From an uncultured Clostridia bacterium (lineage in GTDB: Bacteria > Bacillota > Clostridia > Christensenellales > Borkfalkiaceae): 41,353 bases of DNA. The notes below the pieces were generated by a model, which had not been told where the DNA came from, ran no database searches, and worked only from the letters and a program-made list of their open reading frames with translations. A program made the position numbers and the translations under genes. The stretch is taken from NCBI GenBank assembly GCA_947625095.1, contig CANQMX010000015.1, positions 1 to 41,353 on the forward strand, in the 5' to 3' direction. Each line of letters starts with the position of its first letter. The stretch's first letter is position 1. Positions 31,965 through 39,714 of the stretch are shown here, one piece after another.

Positions 31965-32330
31965 TCAATTATCGGCGGGATAGACGAGCACATCCTGCCT
32001 TGCGATATGGAGGGCGTTGGCGGTCGCATCGATTACCCGCATACGGGTCACAAGCCCGAAGTCGCCGCGGATGATGACGACCGCGCTCACCGCGTTTCCG
32101 TCCTCTTCGCCGATCATCACCGACGCGCCCTCCACCCCTTCGATCTCCTCGAGGAGTTGCCCCAGCCTCTCTTCGAGCGTCGTCGGCTTGTATTCGCCCG
32201 TCGATTGGCTCTTTCCGCCCGAAAAGAATACATACCACACGGCGATAAGCAACAGGAACGCCCCGATACACACCGCCAAAATGCGGAATGTTCTGCTCTG
32301 AAACAGGTTTTTCATGCGCTCCGTGTTCAT
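31965..32330 (-). CDS. spoIIIAG: Stage III sporulation protein AG
   Basis: Single-pass mother-cell membrane protein forming a secretin-like ring in the spore channel. The 121 residues have a membrane helix (about 17-36, ILAVCIGAFLLLIAVWYVFF) and a ring-building domain (LEERLGQLLEEIEGVEGASVMIGEE...IRGDFGLVTRMRVIDATANALHI). It is shorter than Bacillus SpoIIIAG (about 229), as the clostridial proteins tend to be. GGAGG precedes the ATG, which overlaps spoIIIAF by four bases. Confidence 0.9.
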   Translation of the reverse strand: MNTERMKNLFQSRTFRILAVCIGAFLLLIAVWYVFFSGGKSQSTGEYKPTTLEERLGQLLEEIEGVEGASVMIGEEDGNAVSAVVIIRGDFGLVTRMRVIDATANALHIARQDVLVYPADN

Positions 32331-32782
32331 GATACCTCCGCGATGTTGCCGTATTGTTCGTTGAGGAAGGCTTGGACGCGGTCTAAAATATCTTTATGCT
32401 CCCCTTGTCCGGATATGCCGAAATCGGAAATTTTTACGATAATTTTTTTTCGTTCGAAGGTCGCATCCGCCCTCCGCGACACCTCCGCCGTCGCCTCCAC
32501 GCCGAATTTTTCTCCGATGGCGGCGACGATCTCCTCCTCGTCGCGCGCTTCGAGCATCTCCGCGCAGGCGGCAAAATAGCCGTCGTCCTCGCCCAGCGCG
32601 CTCGCGGAGAGCGACAGTTTCCCGCTCTGAAACCAACTCACAAAGGGCGCGACGAGAACGACGAGGGTAAACAGTTTCATGCCCCCCTTCACAAACCTGC
32701 CCATCTTGCCCGAGGGCGCGATGATGGTGATGACGGCGGAGATGAGCACCGCGCCCACGATGCTCAAAACGTACGCCTTCAT
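32327..32782 (-). CDS. spoIIIAF: Stage III sporulation protein AF
   Basis: Membrane protein of the SpoIIIA-SpoIIQ complex, 151 residues with two N-terminal membrane helices (about 4-20 and 33-50) and a soluble C-terminal domain. GRFVKGGMKLFTLVVLVAPF resembles the family. The start at MKAYVLS overlaps the end of spoIIIAE by one base. The frame is open upstream, but that part lies within spoIIIAE. Confidence 0.88.
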   Translation of the reverse strand: MKAYVLSIVGAVLISAVITIIAPSGKMGRFVKGGMKLFTLVVLVAPFVSWFQSGKLSLSASALGEDDGYFAACAEMLEARDEEEIVAAIGEKFGVEATAEVSRRADATFERKKIIVKISDFGISGQGEHKDILDRVQAFLNEQYGNIAEVS

Positions 32783-34011
32783 CAGAAAAATACCCCCGTC
32801 GAACAGATGAGCAGAACGAGCGTCAAAAAGTACAGGAAGGCGACGCACAAAATTCCCGCCAAAAAGTAGCCGCAGTCCCCCGCAAGGCGGGCAAGAAAGG
32901 GAGAAATTTTGCCTCCCGCAGGCTCGGTCGCCGCGGCGGAGAGGCGCAGGAAGAGTTGGAAGGCGGCGATGAGGAGCACGGGGCGCAGGACGGTCGAGAA
33001 GAGCAAAAAGACGGCGAACGACCCGACCGCGTTCTTGATGAGGGCGCTCCCCGCGACCACAAGTTCCATTCCGCCCGATAAAAATCCCCCCACGAGGGGC
33101 ACAGAGCCGGAGATCACGTACTTTGCGGCGCGCAGGGAGAGGCCGTCGTACTGCGCCGCGGCAATGCCCTGCACGGTGAGGAAGATGCTCATAATGGCAA
33201 GCGTAAGCCCCACCAGCCACTTGCAGATGCTCTTGAATAGGTCGCCGAGCCGTTCGGTGCGCACCTCGTCCGTCAGATTTCCGATGAACGCGAGGATGAT
33301 GACGATGACGGAGGAAGGCAGAACGACGGATGCAAACAGTTCGGTAATTGCGCCGCTCATAAAGGTCACGGCGGGGCGGAACACCCCCGCCGACACCGCG
33401 CCCCCGCTCGCCGCCATCAAGGTGAGCAAAAGCGGGTACACGATCTCCATCTGTTTTCGCATCTCATTCAGCGCGGAAAATCCGCTTTCCAAAATTCCGA
33501 TGAGGCAGGCGAGCACGGCCGCGCCCGCCGAAATGTACCCCACAAAGTGTATTATGTCTGACATAGTACTATCTATAAAGCCACTTTTCGCAGAGTTGAG
33601 GATGCCGCAGAGCAGCGCGACCGCCAAAATGATGGCAAACGCGGGGATCATCGCCCTTCCTTCCTCCCAGACGAGCGATAGAATGGCCTCCGTCATAGAG
33701 CCGTATTCGAGCGACTGATCCCCCGTGATCAATTTTTTCAGCCGCTCTTTGATGTCGATCCCGCGGAACTGCGTGAGCGAATTGAGGTAATTTTGCAGTT
33801 CCTCCGTATCCAGCCCCTGCAAGAGCGATTGGATATTGCGCTCTATCTCCTCCATCCCCTCGCCTTGGCTCTCCGCAAGCGGCTCTGCGGCGGGCGCATT
33901 TGCGCACAGAAAGAGGGCGAGAACGGCAAGCCCGATGAGCAGCCAAATGACGCGCTTGAATTTACTTTTTGAAGGCGCAGCCTTTCTGCGGCCATAGACA
34001 AGGCGGGTCAT
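32782..34011 (-). CDS. spoIIIAE: Stage III sporulation protein AE
   Basis: Large polytopic subunit of the spore channel, 409 residues. It starts with a signal-like segment (23-42), then an acidic helical part (QSLLQGLDTEELQNYLNSL) and eight or so membrane helices. YPLLLTLMAASGGAVSAGVFRPA and the late SGSVPLVGGFLSGGMELVVAGSALIKNAVG are conserved family features. Residues S-T-M-S-D-I-I (encoded at 33550-33572) derive from the dispersed palindrome repeat, in the same frame as in dxs. They align without a gap against the ordinary family sequence. Confidence 0.93.
   Translation of the reverse strand: MTRLVYGRRKAAPSKSKFKRVIWLLIGLAVLALFLCANAPAAEPLAESQGEGMEEIERNIQSLLQGLDTEELQNYLNSLTQFRGIDIKERLKKLITGDQSLEYGSMTEAILSLVWEEGRAMIPAFAIILAVALLCGILNSAKSGFIDSTMSDIIHFVGYISAGAAVLACLIGILESGFSALNEMRKQMEIVYPLLLTLMAASGGAVSAGVFRPAVTFMSGAITELFASVVLPSSVIVIILAFIGNLTDEVRTERLGDLFKSICKWLVGLTLAIMSIFLTVQGIAAAQYDGLSLRAAKYVISGSVPLVGGFLSGGMELVVAGSALIKNAVGSFAVFLLFSTVLRPVLLIAAFQLFLRLSAAATEPAGGKISPFLARLAGDCGYFLAGILCVAFLYFLTLVLLICSTGVFF
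33550..33572. repeat. Dispersed palindrome repeat inside spoIIIAE
   Basis: A 23-bp block identical to the dxs copy (TATGTCTGACATA joined to ATAGTACTAT). The outer palindrome diverges after that (CTATAAA instead of GTAAAA). Confidence 0.88.
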
Positions 34012-34406
34012 ATCAACCTCAAAAGTTGCAAAATGAGCGAGAGTACGCTGCGCAAAATGGGGATCGCGAGCACCAAAATCACCACCTTTCCGCCCAAGAT
34101 CAACTTGTCCGCGGTGGAATTTTGCCCAAAATCCTTCAAAATGCCCGCGCTGAACTCCACAAGATACCCGATCCCGACCATTTTTAATAAAATTTTTACG
34201 AGCGACGAATCGATTCCCGTCGCGTCGGCGATCTCGCCGAAGATGGCGAGGTTGTCCCTCAAAACATCAAACACAAAGAGGAGCAAAATAATGCCCCCCG
34301 CCACCGTCACGGCGAAGGCGAGTTCGGGCTTTGTCTCCTTCAGAAGCAGCGCGGCGACGGCGGTGACGAACGCGATCCCCACGAGCTGAAATATCTCCAT
34401 CGTCAA
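34008..34406 (-). CDS. spoIIIAD: Stage III sporulation protein AD
   Basis: A 132-residue membrane protein with four helices. FQLVGIAFVTAVAALLLKETKPELAF and LLKMVGIGYLVEFSAGILKDFGQNSTADKLILGGKVVIL match the SpoIIIAC/AD family closely. ATGA overlap with spoIIIAE. Component of the mother-cell channel complex. Confidence 0.95.
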   Translation of the reverse strand: MTMEIFQLVGIAFVTAVAALLLKETKPELAFAVTVAGGIILLLFVFDVLRDNLAIFGEIADATGIDSSLVKILLKMVGIGYLVEFSAGILKDFGQNSTADKLILGGKVVILVLAIPILRSVLSLILQLLRLI

Positions 34407-34600
34407 TAGACCCCGAAAATCTCCTGTATCGTCGTAAATAGGTCGCCGATCATGGTGACGGCAACCGTGAGCGCGATGACAAGCCCCACGATGGTCACGA
34501 CGGTGGAGATGTCGTCCCTGTCCGACTTTTTCAGAATTTGGCAGACGATGGTCACGATGATGCCGATCGCCGCGAGTTTGAAGATGATCGAAATATCCAT
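34403..34600 (-). CDS. spoIIIAC: Stage III sporulation protein AC
   Basis: A 65-residue two-helix membrane protein (IIFKLAAIGIIVTIVCQILKKSDRDD then VTIVGLVIALTVAVTMIGDLF), typical SpoIIIAC length. The start at MDISII is one base beyond the end of spoIIIAB. Translation is probably coupled, since the ribosome site is weak (GTGTAAC). Confidence 0.94.
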   Translation of the reverse strand: MDISIIFKLAAIGIIVTIVCQILKKSDRDDISTVVTIVGLVIALTVAVTMIGDLFTTIQEIFGVY

Positions 34601-34601
34601 G

Positions 34602-35072
34602 TTACACGATGAGAATGACGACGGCAAGCCCCGCCATGATGCCGAGTTTCAGATAGAGCGCGCCACGCTCCTTCGCCTCCCTCTCGCTTGCGGCGCGTTT
34701 TTCCTCGATGCCCGCCTGTTTCGCGGCAAAAAAATTTTTTTGGGAGAGGCTGTCCCCATTCCCGAGCATTGCAAAATAATCGGCGCACTCCGCGCGCTCC
34801 TCGCCCGTGAGGTAGGAATAGCAAATTTTTGTGTCTCGCCGCTCGGAAAATCCCTTCAACGCCTTCGCAAAATCCCCCGTGTAGGCGTATTGCTTCAAAA
34901 AAATGTCGAGCGGCTTTCGCGCATAGTTGAGTTCGTTGAGGTAGCGCTCGTTGAAGGCCGAAAACTGCGTGTAAAATTTTTTTCGCGCGCGGTATTTATT
35001 GGCGGCGAAGTACCCGCCCAGCGTCCCCGCCGCGACGACGGCGACGGCGACCAAAATTTTAAGCCACAACAT
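34602..35072 (-). CDS. spoIIIAB: Stage III sporulation protein AB
   Basis: A 156-residue protein with an N-terminal membrane helix (LWLKILVAVAVVAAGTLGGYFAA), a helical soluble part (ERYLNELNYARKPLDIFL) and a C-terminal membrane helix. It resembles GspF-like pilus assembly proteins, as the family does. It overlaps spoIIIAA by 14 bases with GAGGAC upstream of the start. Confidence 0.9.
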   Translation of the reverse strand: MLWLKILVAVAVVAAGTLGGYFAANKYRARKKFYTQFSAFNERYLNELNYARKPLDIFLKQYAYTGDFAKALKGFSERRDTKICYSYLTGEERAECADYFAMLGNGDSLSQKNFFAAKQAGIEEKRAASEREAKERGALYLKLGIMAGLAVVILIV

Positions 35073-35895
35073 TCCCGTCCTCCCCGAGGATCGCCCCCAC
35101 CCTTCCAAGCCCGTTCAAAAGGACGTACCGCGCGAACAACTTTTGCGGCACGTCCTCATACCGCTTCAAATGCGCCGAAGCGAGCACGGCGATGCCGCTC
35201 TCCACCGCGCGGCGCACGGCCGCATAGTCCTCGGGCAGAAGTTCGTCGGTCACGATGGCCTCGGGGCGCATGGCGCGGATGCCCGCGGTGAACGCCGTCA
35301 ACTTGTCCGCAAAGCGGATGACGTCCGCCGTCTCGCCTAAATCCCCCGCCGAAAGTTCGCCGCGCTCGTCGCTCACGAGCACGTTGCACTTGGTGCGGCG
35401 GCACATGAGGCGGCACAGGTCGCGCAAAAGCGTCGTCTTGCCCTCCCCGGGCGGCGCGAGCAGCAGCACCGATTTGATGCCGTCCTTAAAGCAGGCCGCG
35501 TAAATCTCCTCCGCGCAGCCCTCAATGGCGTGGGGAATACGGATGCAGAGCGAGGTCACGCCGTGCACGGCGTGCACCCCCTTTTCGTCGTAGACGTACG
35601 CCCCTGCAATACCGACGCGCTCCCCCTCTTTGGCGGTCACAAAGCCGCGGCGGATCTGATTTTCCACCGCATAGACGGAATATCCGCTCGCGGCAAACAG
35701 CGTCTCCTCCACCTCGGCTTGAGTCGGGAGGAGCGCCCCCGCCTCCTCGCACACGCCGCACGCGCCAAGGCACACAAATTTTCCGCCGAGATTGGCGCGC
35801 AGGGGCTTGTCCGCGCGAACGCGCAACTCATAGAGCAAATGAATGTTGATGTATCGGAGCGCGTCCGCAAGCCTCGGCGGCAAAAAATCAAGCAT
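35059..35895 (-). CDS. spoIIIAA: Stage III sporulation protein AA (ATPase)
   Basis: Cytosolic secretion-type AAA ATPase that drives the spore channel; 278 residues. Walker A is LAPPGEGKTTLLRDLCRL, the Walker B-like region is VLVSDERGEL, and AMRPEAIVTDEL is the conserved C-terminal motif; the N-terminal part has ELRVRADKPL. The start at MLDFLPP is chosen because a sigma-E-type promoter lies directly upstream. The frame is open further, but those residues overlap that promoter and the preceding terminator. No ribosome site is visible, so the message may be leaderless. Confidence 0.93.
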   Translation of the reverse strand: MLDFLPPRLADALRYINIHLLYELRVRADKPLRANLGGKFVCLGACGVCEEAGALLPTQAEVEETLFAASGYSVYAVENQIRRGFVTAKEGERVGIAGAYVYDEKGVHAVHGVTSLCIRIPHAIEGCAEEIYAACFKDGIKSVLLLAPPGEGKTTLLRDLCRLMCRRTKCNVLVSDERGELSAGDLGETADVIRFADKLTAFTAGIRAMRPEAIVTDELLPEDYAAVRRAVESGIAVLASAHLKRYEDVPQKLFARYVLLNGLGRVGAILGEDGNVVA

Positions 35896-35901
35896 CGGTT
35901 T

Positions 35902-35930
35902 AATATATGGGTCAAGCCCGCAAAATATGA
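35902..35930 (-). promoter_or_regulatory. Sigma-E promoter of the spoIIIA operon
   Basis: On the minus strand TCATATT (35930-35924), 14 bases, CATATATT (35909-35902), closely matching the Bacillus sigma-E pattern KMATATT-N14/15-CATACAMT. SpoIIIA is sigma-E controlled in Bacillus. Six bases separate the -10 element from the ATG. Confidence 0.7.
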
Positions 35931-35962
35931 AAAGCCCCGCACGGCACAGGCCGCACGGGGCA
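35931..35962 (-). terminator. Intrinsic terminator of the GH51 gene
   Basis: On the minus strand GCCCCGTGCGGC-CTGT-GCCGTGCGGGGC (two G-U pairs in the stem) followed by TTTT. It insulates the spoIIIA promoter from the arabinofuranosidase gene. Confidence 0.8.
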
Positions 35963-35974
35963 GAATTCAACCGA

Positions 35975-38578
35975 TTATTCGATGACAAACACCGTCACGC
36001 TGTTGTTCTTGACGGGCGCTTTCAAAACGTTGCCCTCGATCGCAATTTCGCTCTCCTTGGGCGCGATGTTCATCCGCATCCCCGCCTTCACGTTGATCTC
36101 GTTGATGGCGGTCACGTCCTCGTTCCAGAGGGTGATGACGTGCGCGCGCTTTTTCTCGCCGAAGCCGACAAGATTTGCCTTCATTGTCTCGTTCTTGCCC
36201 GAAACGTTCACCACTTTCAGGTAGATCTTGCCGTCGTCGCCGACCGTCGCGCTCTGGAAAATGCGCTCGTTCACCTTCCAGATGTTCTTGCGCAGGACCT
36301 CGTGCCATTCGCCGTCCTTCAAAATGGAGGCGACAAATTCCTTGCGCTTATAGGTGAGTTTGAGCACATTCCCCTCGGGCGAATAGCCGAGGAACTTATC
36401 CTTGCCCATCATCTCGCAGACGGTGCGCATGAAGTCCACCCGCTTATCGAAGGAGACGTCGTACCCCTTGTGGTTCTTGCCGTATTGGCAGCAGATGGAA
36501 AAGCCCGCGCTGTCCATCGTGCCCGCGTCGCGCACATCGGCAACGCCCACGCCGCCGATGAAGCTCTGCTCGCCCGAGAGCCTGCGGAAGGCGATCTCCA
36601 CGGTGCAGTTCCCGAATTTCTGCGCGTCGTAATAGAAGCCGTTGAACGCCTCACTCTCCTCGATGATGAGTTCCCCGTTCTCGATGTGCCCGCCGTAGCA
36701 GTTGGGGTACACCTTCCACGCGCCCATGCCGTCCTTAAAGTCGTGGTCGTACAGCGTCTTGCCCGTCCTGATGTCCTTCACCGTCACGCGCGATACCGCG
36801 CTCGCCGTGCGGTGGCCGCCGATGAGCAGGCCGCCCGCATTGTCATCGTTGACGGGCGCAATGTCCTTCAAGGCGTATTTTCCCACGTTGCCCGCAAACA
36901 TCTGCTGCACATAGTAGTTGGGGGTGAGCATCACGTCGCGCGCGTTGAACCAGATCATGTTGGGCGTCCAGCGGTAGTGATAGGTGGAGGCGAGCAGCGG
37001 CGCATAGCAGGTCATCTTCACCACGTCGGAGTTGCGCTCGCACCCCGTCAAAAAGGCGGCCTCGGCGAGCGCCGACTTCAAATTGTTGTCGCCGTTGAGC
37101 CGTCCCCTGCCGTCGGACATCGTGTGCATCGCATATTCGCCCATGAACACCTTTGCGCCGTCCCTGTCATAGCAGTCGTAGCGCTTGGTGTTGTCGATGA
37201 ACCACTGATAGGAATTGTAGACGTGTTCATCCACTATCATATCGCGGTACTTTTCGTTGATTGTTTTCCACGAATCGTTGGAATCCTGCGGGCGGATATC
37301 CACGCCCGCGCTCGTCACCACGGTGATATCAAAGAGCTTGAGTAGGTCGGTCATTCTCCCCTTGTACATATATTGCCGCACGCCCAAAAGGCAGGATTCG
37401 AAGTTGTCGAAATATTCGTAGCCCCAGTTCTCGTTGCCGATGCCGATGAACTTGAGTTCGAAGGGCGCGGGGTGTCCCATATCGGCGCGGACTTTCGCCC
37501 AATACGCCTCGTTGCGGTCGGAAGAAGAGATGTCGCCCTTCGCAAAGTAGATGAGGTCGGCGACGTTATCGATGACTTCCTTCTGGAATTTTTCCGTGCC
37601 GGGAACGATGCGCTGGTAGCCCGTCTTGCGCTGCTCGCCCATTCTGATCTGGCACAGAAGGCCGCAGTGGAGCACGGGCAGCGGCGACATATCGAGGTCC
37701 TCGCACAGGCAGAAATATTCGTAAAAGCCGATGCCGTAGGACTGCATATACCGCCACACATTGGGAATTTGGCGGCGCTTTTCCAAAGGACCTACCGTGT
37801 TGCGCCACTTGTATTGGTACTCAAAGTCCACGTCGCCCTCGACGACGCACCCGCCGGGGAAGCGCAAAAACGAGGGATGGCAGTCTTTGAGCGCCTGCAC
37901 GATGCGCGGGGAAAGTTTGCCGTTGCGGTATTTATCGGGGTCGCCCCACGTCTTGGAGGGCAAGAGTGAGACATAGTCGATGCCGATCTCGCCGTTCCCC
38001 TCGAGTTTAATGCAGAGCCGCCCCATCGTGTCCTTTTCGGCAACGACGGAGGTGGAAACTTTGATCCACTCGCCGTCGTCCCCCTCGGGGATCTTGATCT
38101 CGCCCACCGTCGTGTGCCTGCCGTGCGCGCCGCGGATGTAAACTTTTGCAATGCCCTTGAAGCCGAGGCGCTTCACCCACATGGAAAAGTGGTATGTCTC
38201 GCCGTTTTCCACGGGCATCCCGTACATATCGTACCCGCCCGCGCAGTAGTAGCCGGGATTTTCAAGATGGTAGACGCCGCCCACGCTCAAATGCAGGTAG
38301 CTGGGGTTGTTTTCGTTCATGCCGCCGACCGTCGTGACCGTGCGAGGGCCGGCGCCGTAGATGTCCCAATAAAAACTCTTCGCCTTGCGCGCCTCCACCC
38401 AGCTTTCGCAGTTGTAGTCGTCGTAGGTGAAGTATGCGAATTCAAACGAATTGTTGATGACCATTTCGGCGTTCAGACCGCCGTCGGCCGATTGGTTGAT
38501 GTCCTCGAAGAAGAGCCCGTAGAGGTGCTCTGAAATGTCCACCCCTCTCTTCTTCGCGTCCAAAGTGTAGCGTATCAT
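35975..38578 (-). CDS. GH51 alpha-L-arabinofuranosidase
   Basis: Intracellular retaining glycosidase removing L-arabinofuranose from arabinoxylan or arabinan oligosaccharides. The 867 residues have no signal peptide. They begin with the GH51 strand EHLYGLFFEDINQSADGGLNAE. A CBM-like beta insertion of about 150 residues (60-205) follows, and then the barrel from SFLRFPGGCVVEGD. The acid/base is E383 in GIGNENWGYEY and the nucleophile E481 in VFMGEYAMHT. A C-terminal beta-sandwich region follows. Such long, CBM-bearing GH51 proteins are less common than the 500-residue form. AAGGAGA lies before the ATG. No transporter or arabinose-catabolism genes are adjacent. Confidence 0.92.
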   Translation of the reverse strand: MIRYTLDAKKRGVDISEHLYGLFFEDINQSADGGLNAEMVINNSFEFAYFTYDDYNCESWVEARKAKSFYWDIYGAGPRTVTTVGGMNENNPSYLHLSVGGVYHLENPGYYCAGGYDMYGMPVENGETYHFSMWVKRLGFKGIAKVYIRGAHGRHTTVGEIKIPEGDDGEWIKVSTSVVAEKDTMGRLCIKLEGNGEIGIDYVSLLPSKTWGDPDKYRNGKLSPRIVQALKDCHPSFLRFPGGCVVEGDVDFEYQYKWRNTVGPLEKRRQIPNVWRYMQSYGIGFYEYFCLCEDLDMSPLPVLHCGLLCQIRMGEQRKTGYQRIVPGTEKFQKEVIDNVADLIYFAKGDISSSDRNEAYWAKVRADMGHPAPFELKFIGIGNENWGYEYFDNFESCLLGVRQYMYKGRMTDLLKLFDITVVTSAGVDIRPQDSNDSWKTINEKYRDMIVDEHVYNSYQWFIDNTKRYDCYDRDGAKVFMGEYAMHTMSDGRGRLNGDNNLKSALAEAAFLTGCERNSDVVKMTCYAPLLASTYHYRWTPNMIWFNARDVMLTPNYYVQQMFAGNVGKYALKDIAPVNDDNAGGLLIGGHRTASAVSRVTVKDIRTGKTLYDHDFKDGMGAWKVYPNCYGGHIENGELIIEESEAFNGFYYDAQKFGNCTVEIAFRRLSGEQSFIGGVGVADVRDAGTMDSAGFSICCQYGKNHKGYDVSFDKRVDFMRTVCEMMGKDKFLGYSPEGNVLKLTYKRKEFVASILKDGEWHEVLRKNIWKVNERIFQSATVGDDGKIYLKVVNVSGKNETMKANLVGFGEKKRAHVITLWNEDVTAINEINVKAGMRMNIAPKESEIAIEGNVLKAPVKNNSVTVFVIE

Positions 38579-38592
38579 AATTTCTCCTTGCA

Positions 38593-38612
38593 GCCGCCCC
38601 CCACGGCGGCAA
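38593..38612 (-). other. GC hairpin in the GH51 leader
   Basis: On the minus strand GCCGCC-GTGGGG-GGCGGC within the 42-base leader, just before the AAGGAG ribosome site. It may affect translation initiation. Confidence 0.45.
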
Positions 38613-38626
38613 ATTTTACTACCTGT

Positions 38627-38655
38627 ATTATAGCAACCGACCGTGCTTTCGTCAA
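38627..38655 (-). promoter_or_regulatory. Sigma-A promoter of the GH51 gene
   Basis: On the minus strand TTGACG (38655-38650), 17 bases, TATAAT (38632-38627) with an extended TGC before it. Confidence 0.85.
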
Positions 38656-38738
38656 CGATTTGCGCAAAATTCCGCCGCGGAATTGCACAAAAATTGCGCC
38701 GTTTTTCTCCGCCGAACGGCACATGAAAATGCCGAACA

Positions 38739-39686
38739 TTACTTGAAATATGTTAGCGATATCGACCTCGATGAAACGAGCGCAAACGAGAAGATATCCG
38801 CCCTTTTTGTTTTTGCCTCCACCGCAGGAAGATCGCGATCGCCGTCGAAATTCTCCCGTTCCCCCCACAGCCTGCCGAAGGCAAAAAATCGAAAGACGGG
38901 AAGAGGCGGAAGCCCGAGCGCGCCGCCCAAAAAGGCAAAATATGCTCCGAGTTTGGCACGGTCGCCGCCTCTGAACAAATTTGAGCAGTCGCCGTCCGTC
39001 CCCTTACAGCCAAACGATTGCAGCACATCTCCGACGCGCGTTTCCGCGTCAACGCGCGCTGCGTACTCCGATTTTGCAATATTGAATAGCGCCGCTGTGT
39101 TGTGCCCGCCAAAACTGATGAGCCAATCCGCCCAATCAAAGCAATTTTGCGTATAATTTGCCATATTGCCAATGACCCTGTCCGCGCGGAAAAAGAGGTC
39201 GGCCAAATCAAATTCACCCAATTGTTTGGAAAAATCTAAGGAGCAATGACGATTTATGACGCCCGAATTTTCCAGCGCAGCCAGCACAAAGTGCGCTGTG
39301 CCAAAGGGATATTTGCTTGTATATTGGTGTTTTTCGTCCGCTGTGCGGTAAACTTTGCCGCGCATGGCGTTGGGGTTTATCTTATTCCGTTGCGCAAGAT
39401 AGTTGTTGCGGCTCTCTTCGTTGAAGAGGACAAAATGCTGGTCGATGGCGGAAAAATTCGGAACGCAAACGGGCAAGTCGATAAACACACACTCCTCCAA
39501 ATTCTCGTTTGCGTTTTCCAGCCACAACTCGTCGTCGGGTTTTCCGCAGCACGAACTGTACCCGACGACGCGCCAACCCCCAAAATTTTGAAGGAACATC
39601 CCCGCGATAAGCCCGTCGACGTCCGCATTGACGATGCACTTTCTCCCGCGGGTAAAAATTTTGGCGTTTTGAAAAATAAATGGCAT
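38739..39686 (-). CDS. DHH-phosphoesterase-like protein, function unknown
   Basis: A 315-residue cytosolic protein I cannot name with certainty. The N-terminal 90 residues look like a DHH-type metal phosphoesterase: IVNADVDGLIAGMFL (D22, D24, as in the DxDG motif), FIDLPVC (D70) and AIDQHFV (D82, H84). The remainder (FGTAHFVLAALENSG; ISFGGHNTAALFNIAK; GGDRAKLGAYFAFLGGALGL) shows no domain I recognise. The start at MPFIFQ has AGAGGG seven bases upstream; a longer start would overlap the PNPOx-like gene. It is the last of a minus-strand set of small unrelated genes. Confidence 0.6.
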   Translation of the reverse strand: MPFIFQNAKIFTRGRKCIVNADVDGLIAGMFLQNFGGWRVVGYSSCCGKPDDELWLENANENLEECVFIDLPVCVPNFSAIDQHFVLFNEESRNNYLAQRNKINPNAMRGKVYRTADEKHQYTSKYPFGTAHFVLAALENSGVINRHCSLDFSKQLGEFDLADLFFRADRVIGNMANYTQNCFDWADWLISFGGHNTAALFNIAKSEYAARVDAETRVGDVLQSFGCKGTDGDCSNLFRGGDRAKLGAYFAFLGGALGLPPLPVFRFFAFGRLWGERENFDGDRDLPAVEAKTKRADIFSFALVSSRSISLTYFK

Positions 39687-39714
39687 ATACAGCCCTCTTT
39701 TCACAAATGAAAAT

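Noticed and set aside
35843-37345. 500-codon frame opposite spoIIIAA and the GH51 gene
   Set aside because: Crosses the GH51 terminator and sigma-E promoter and lies antisense to clear GH51 and SpoIIIAA motifs.
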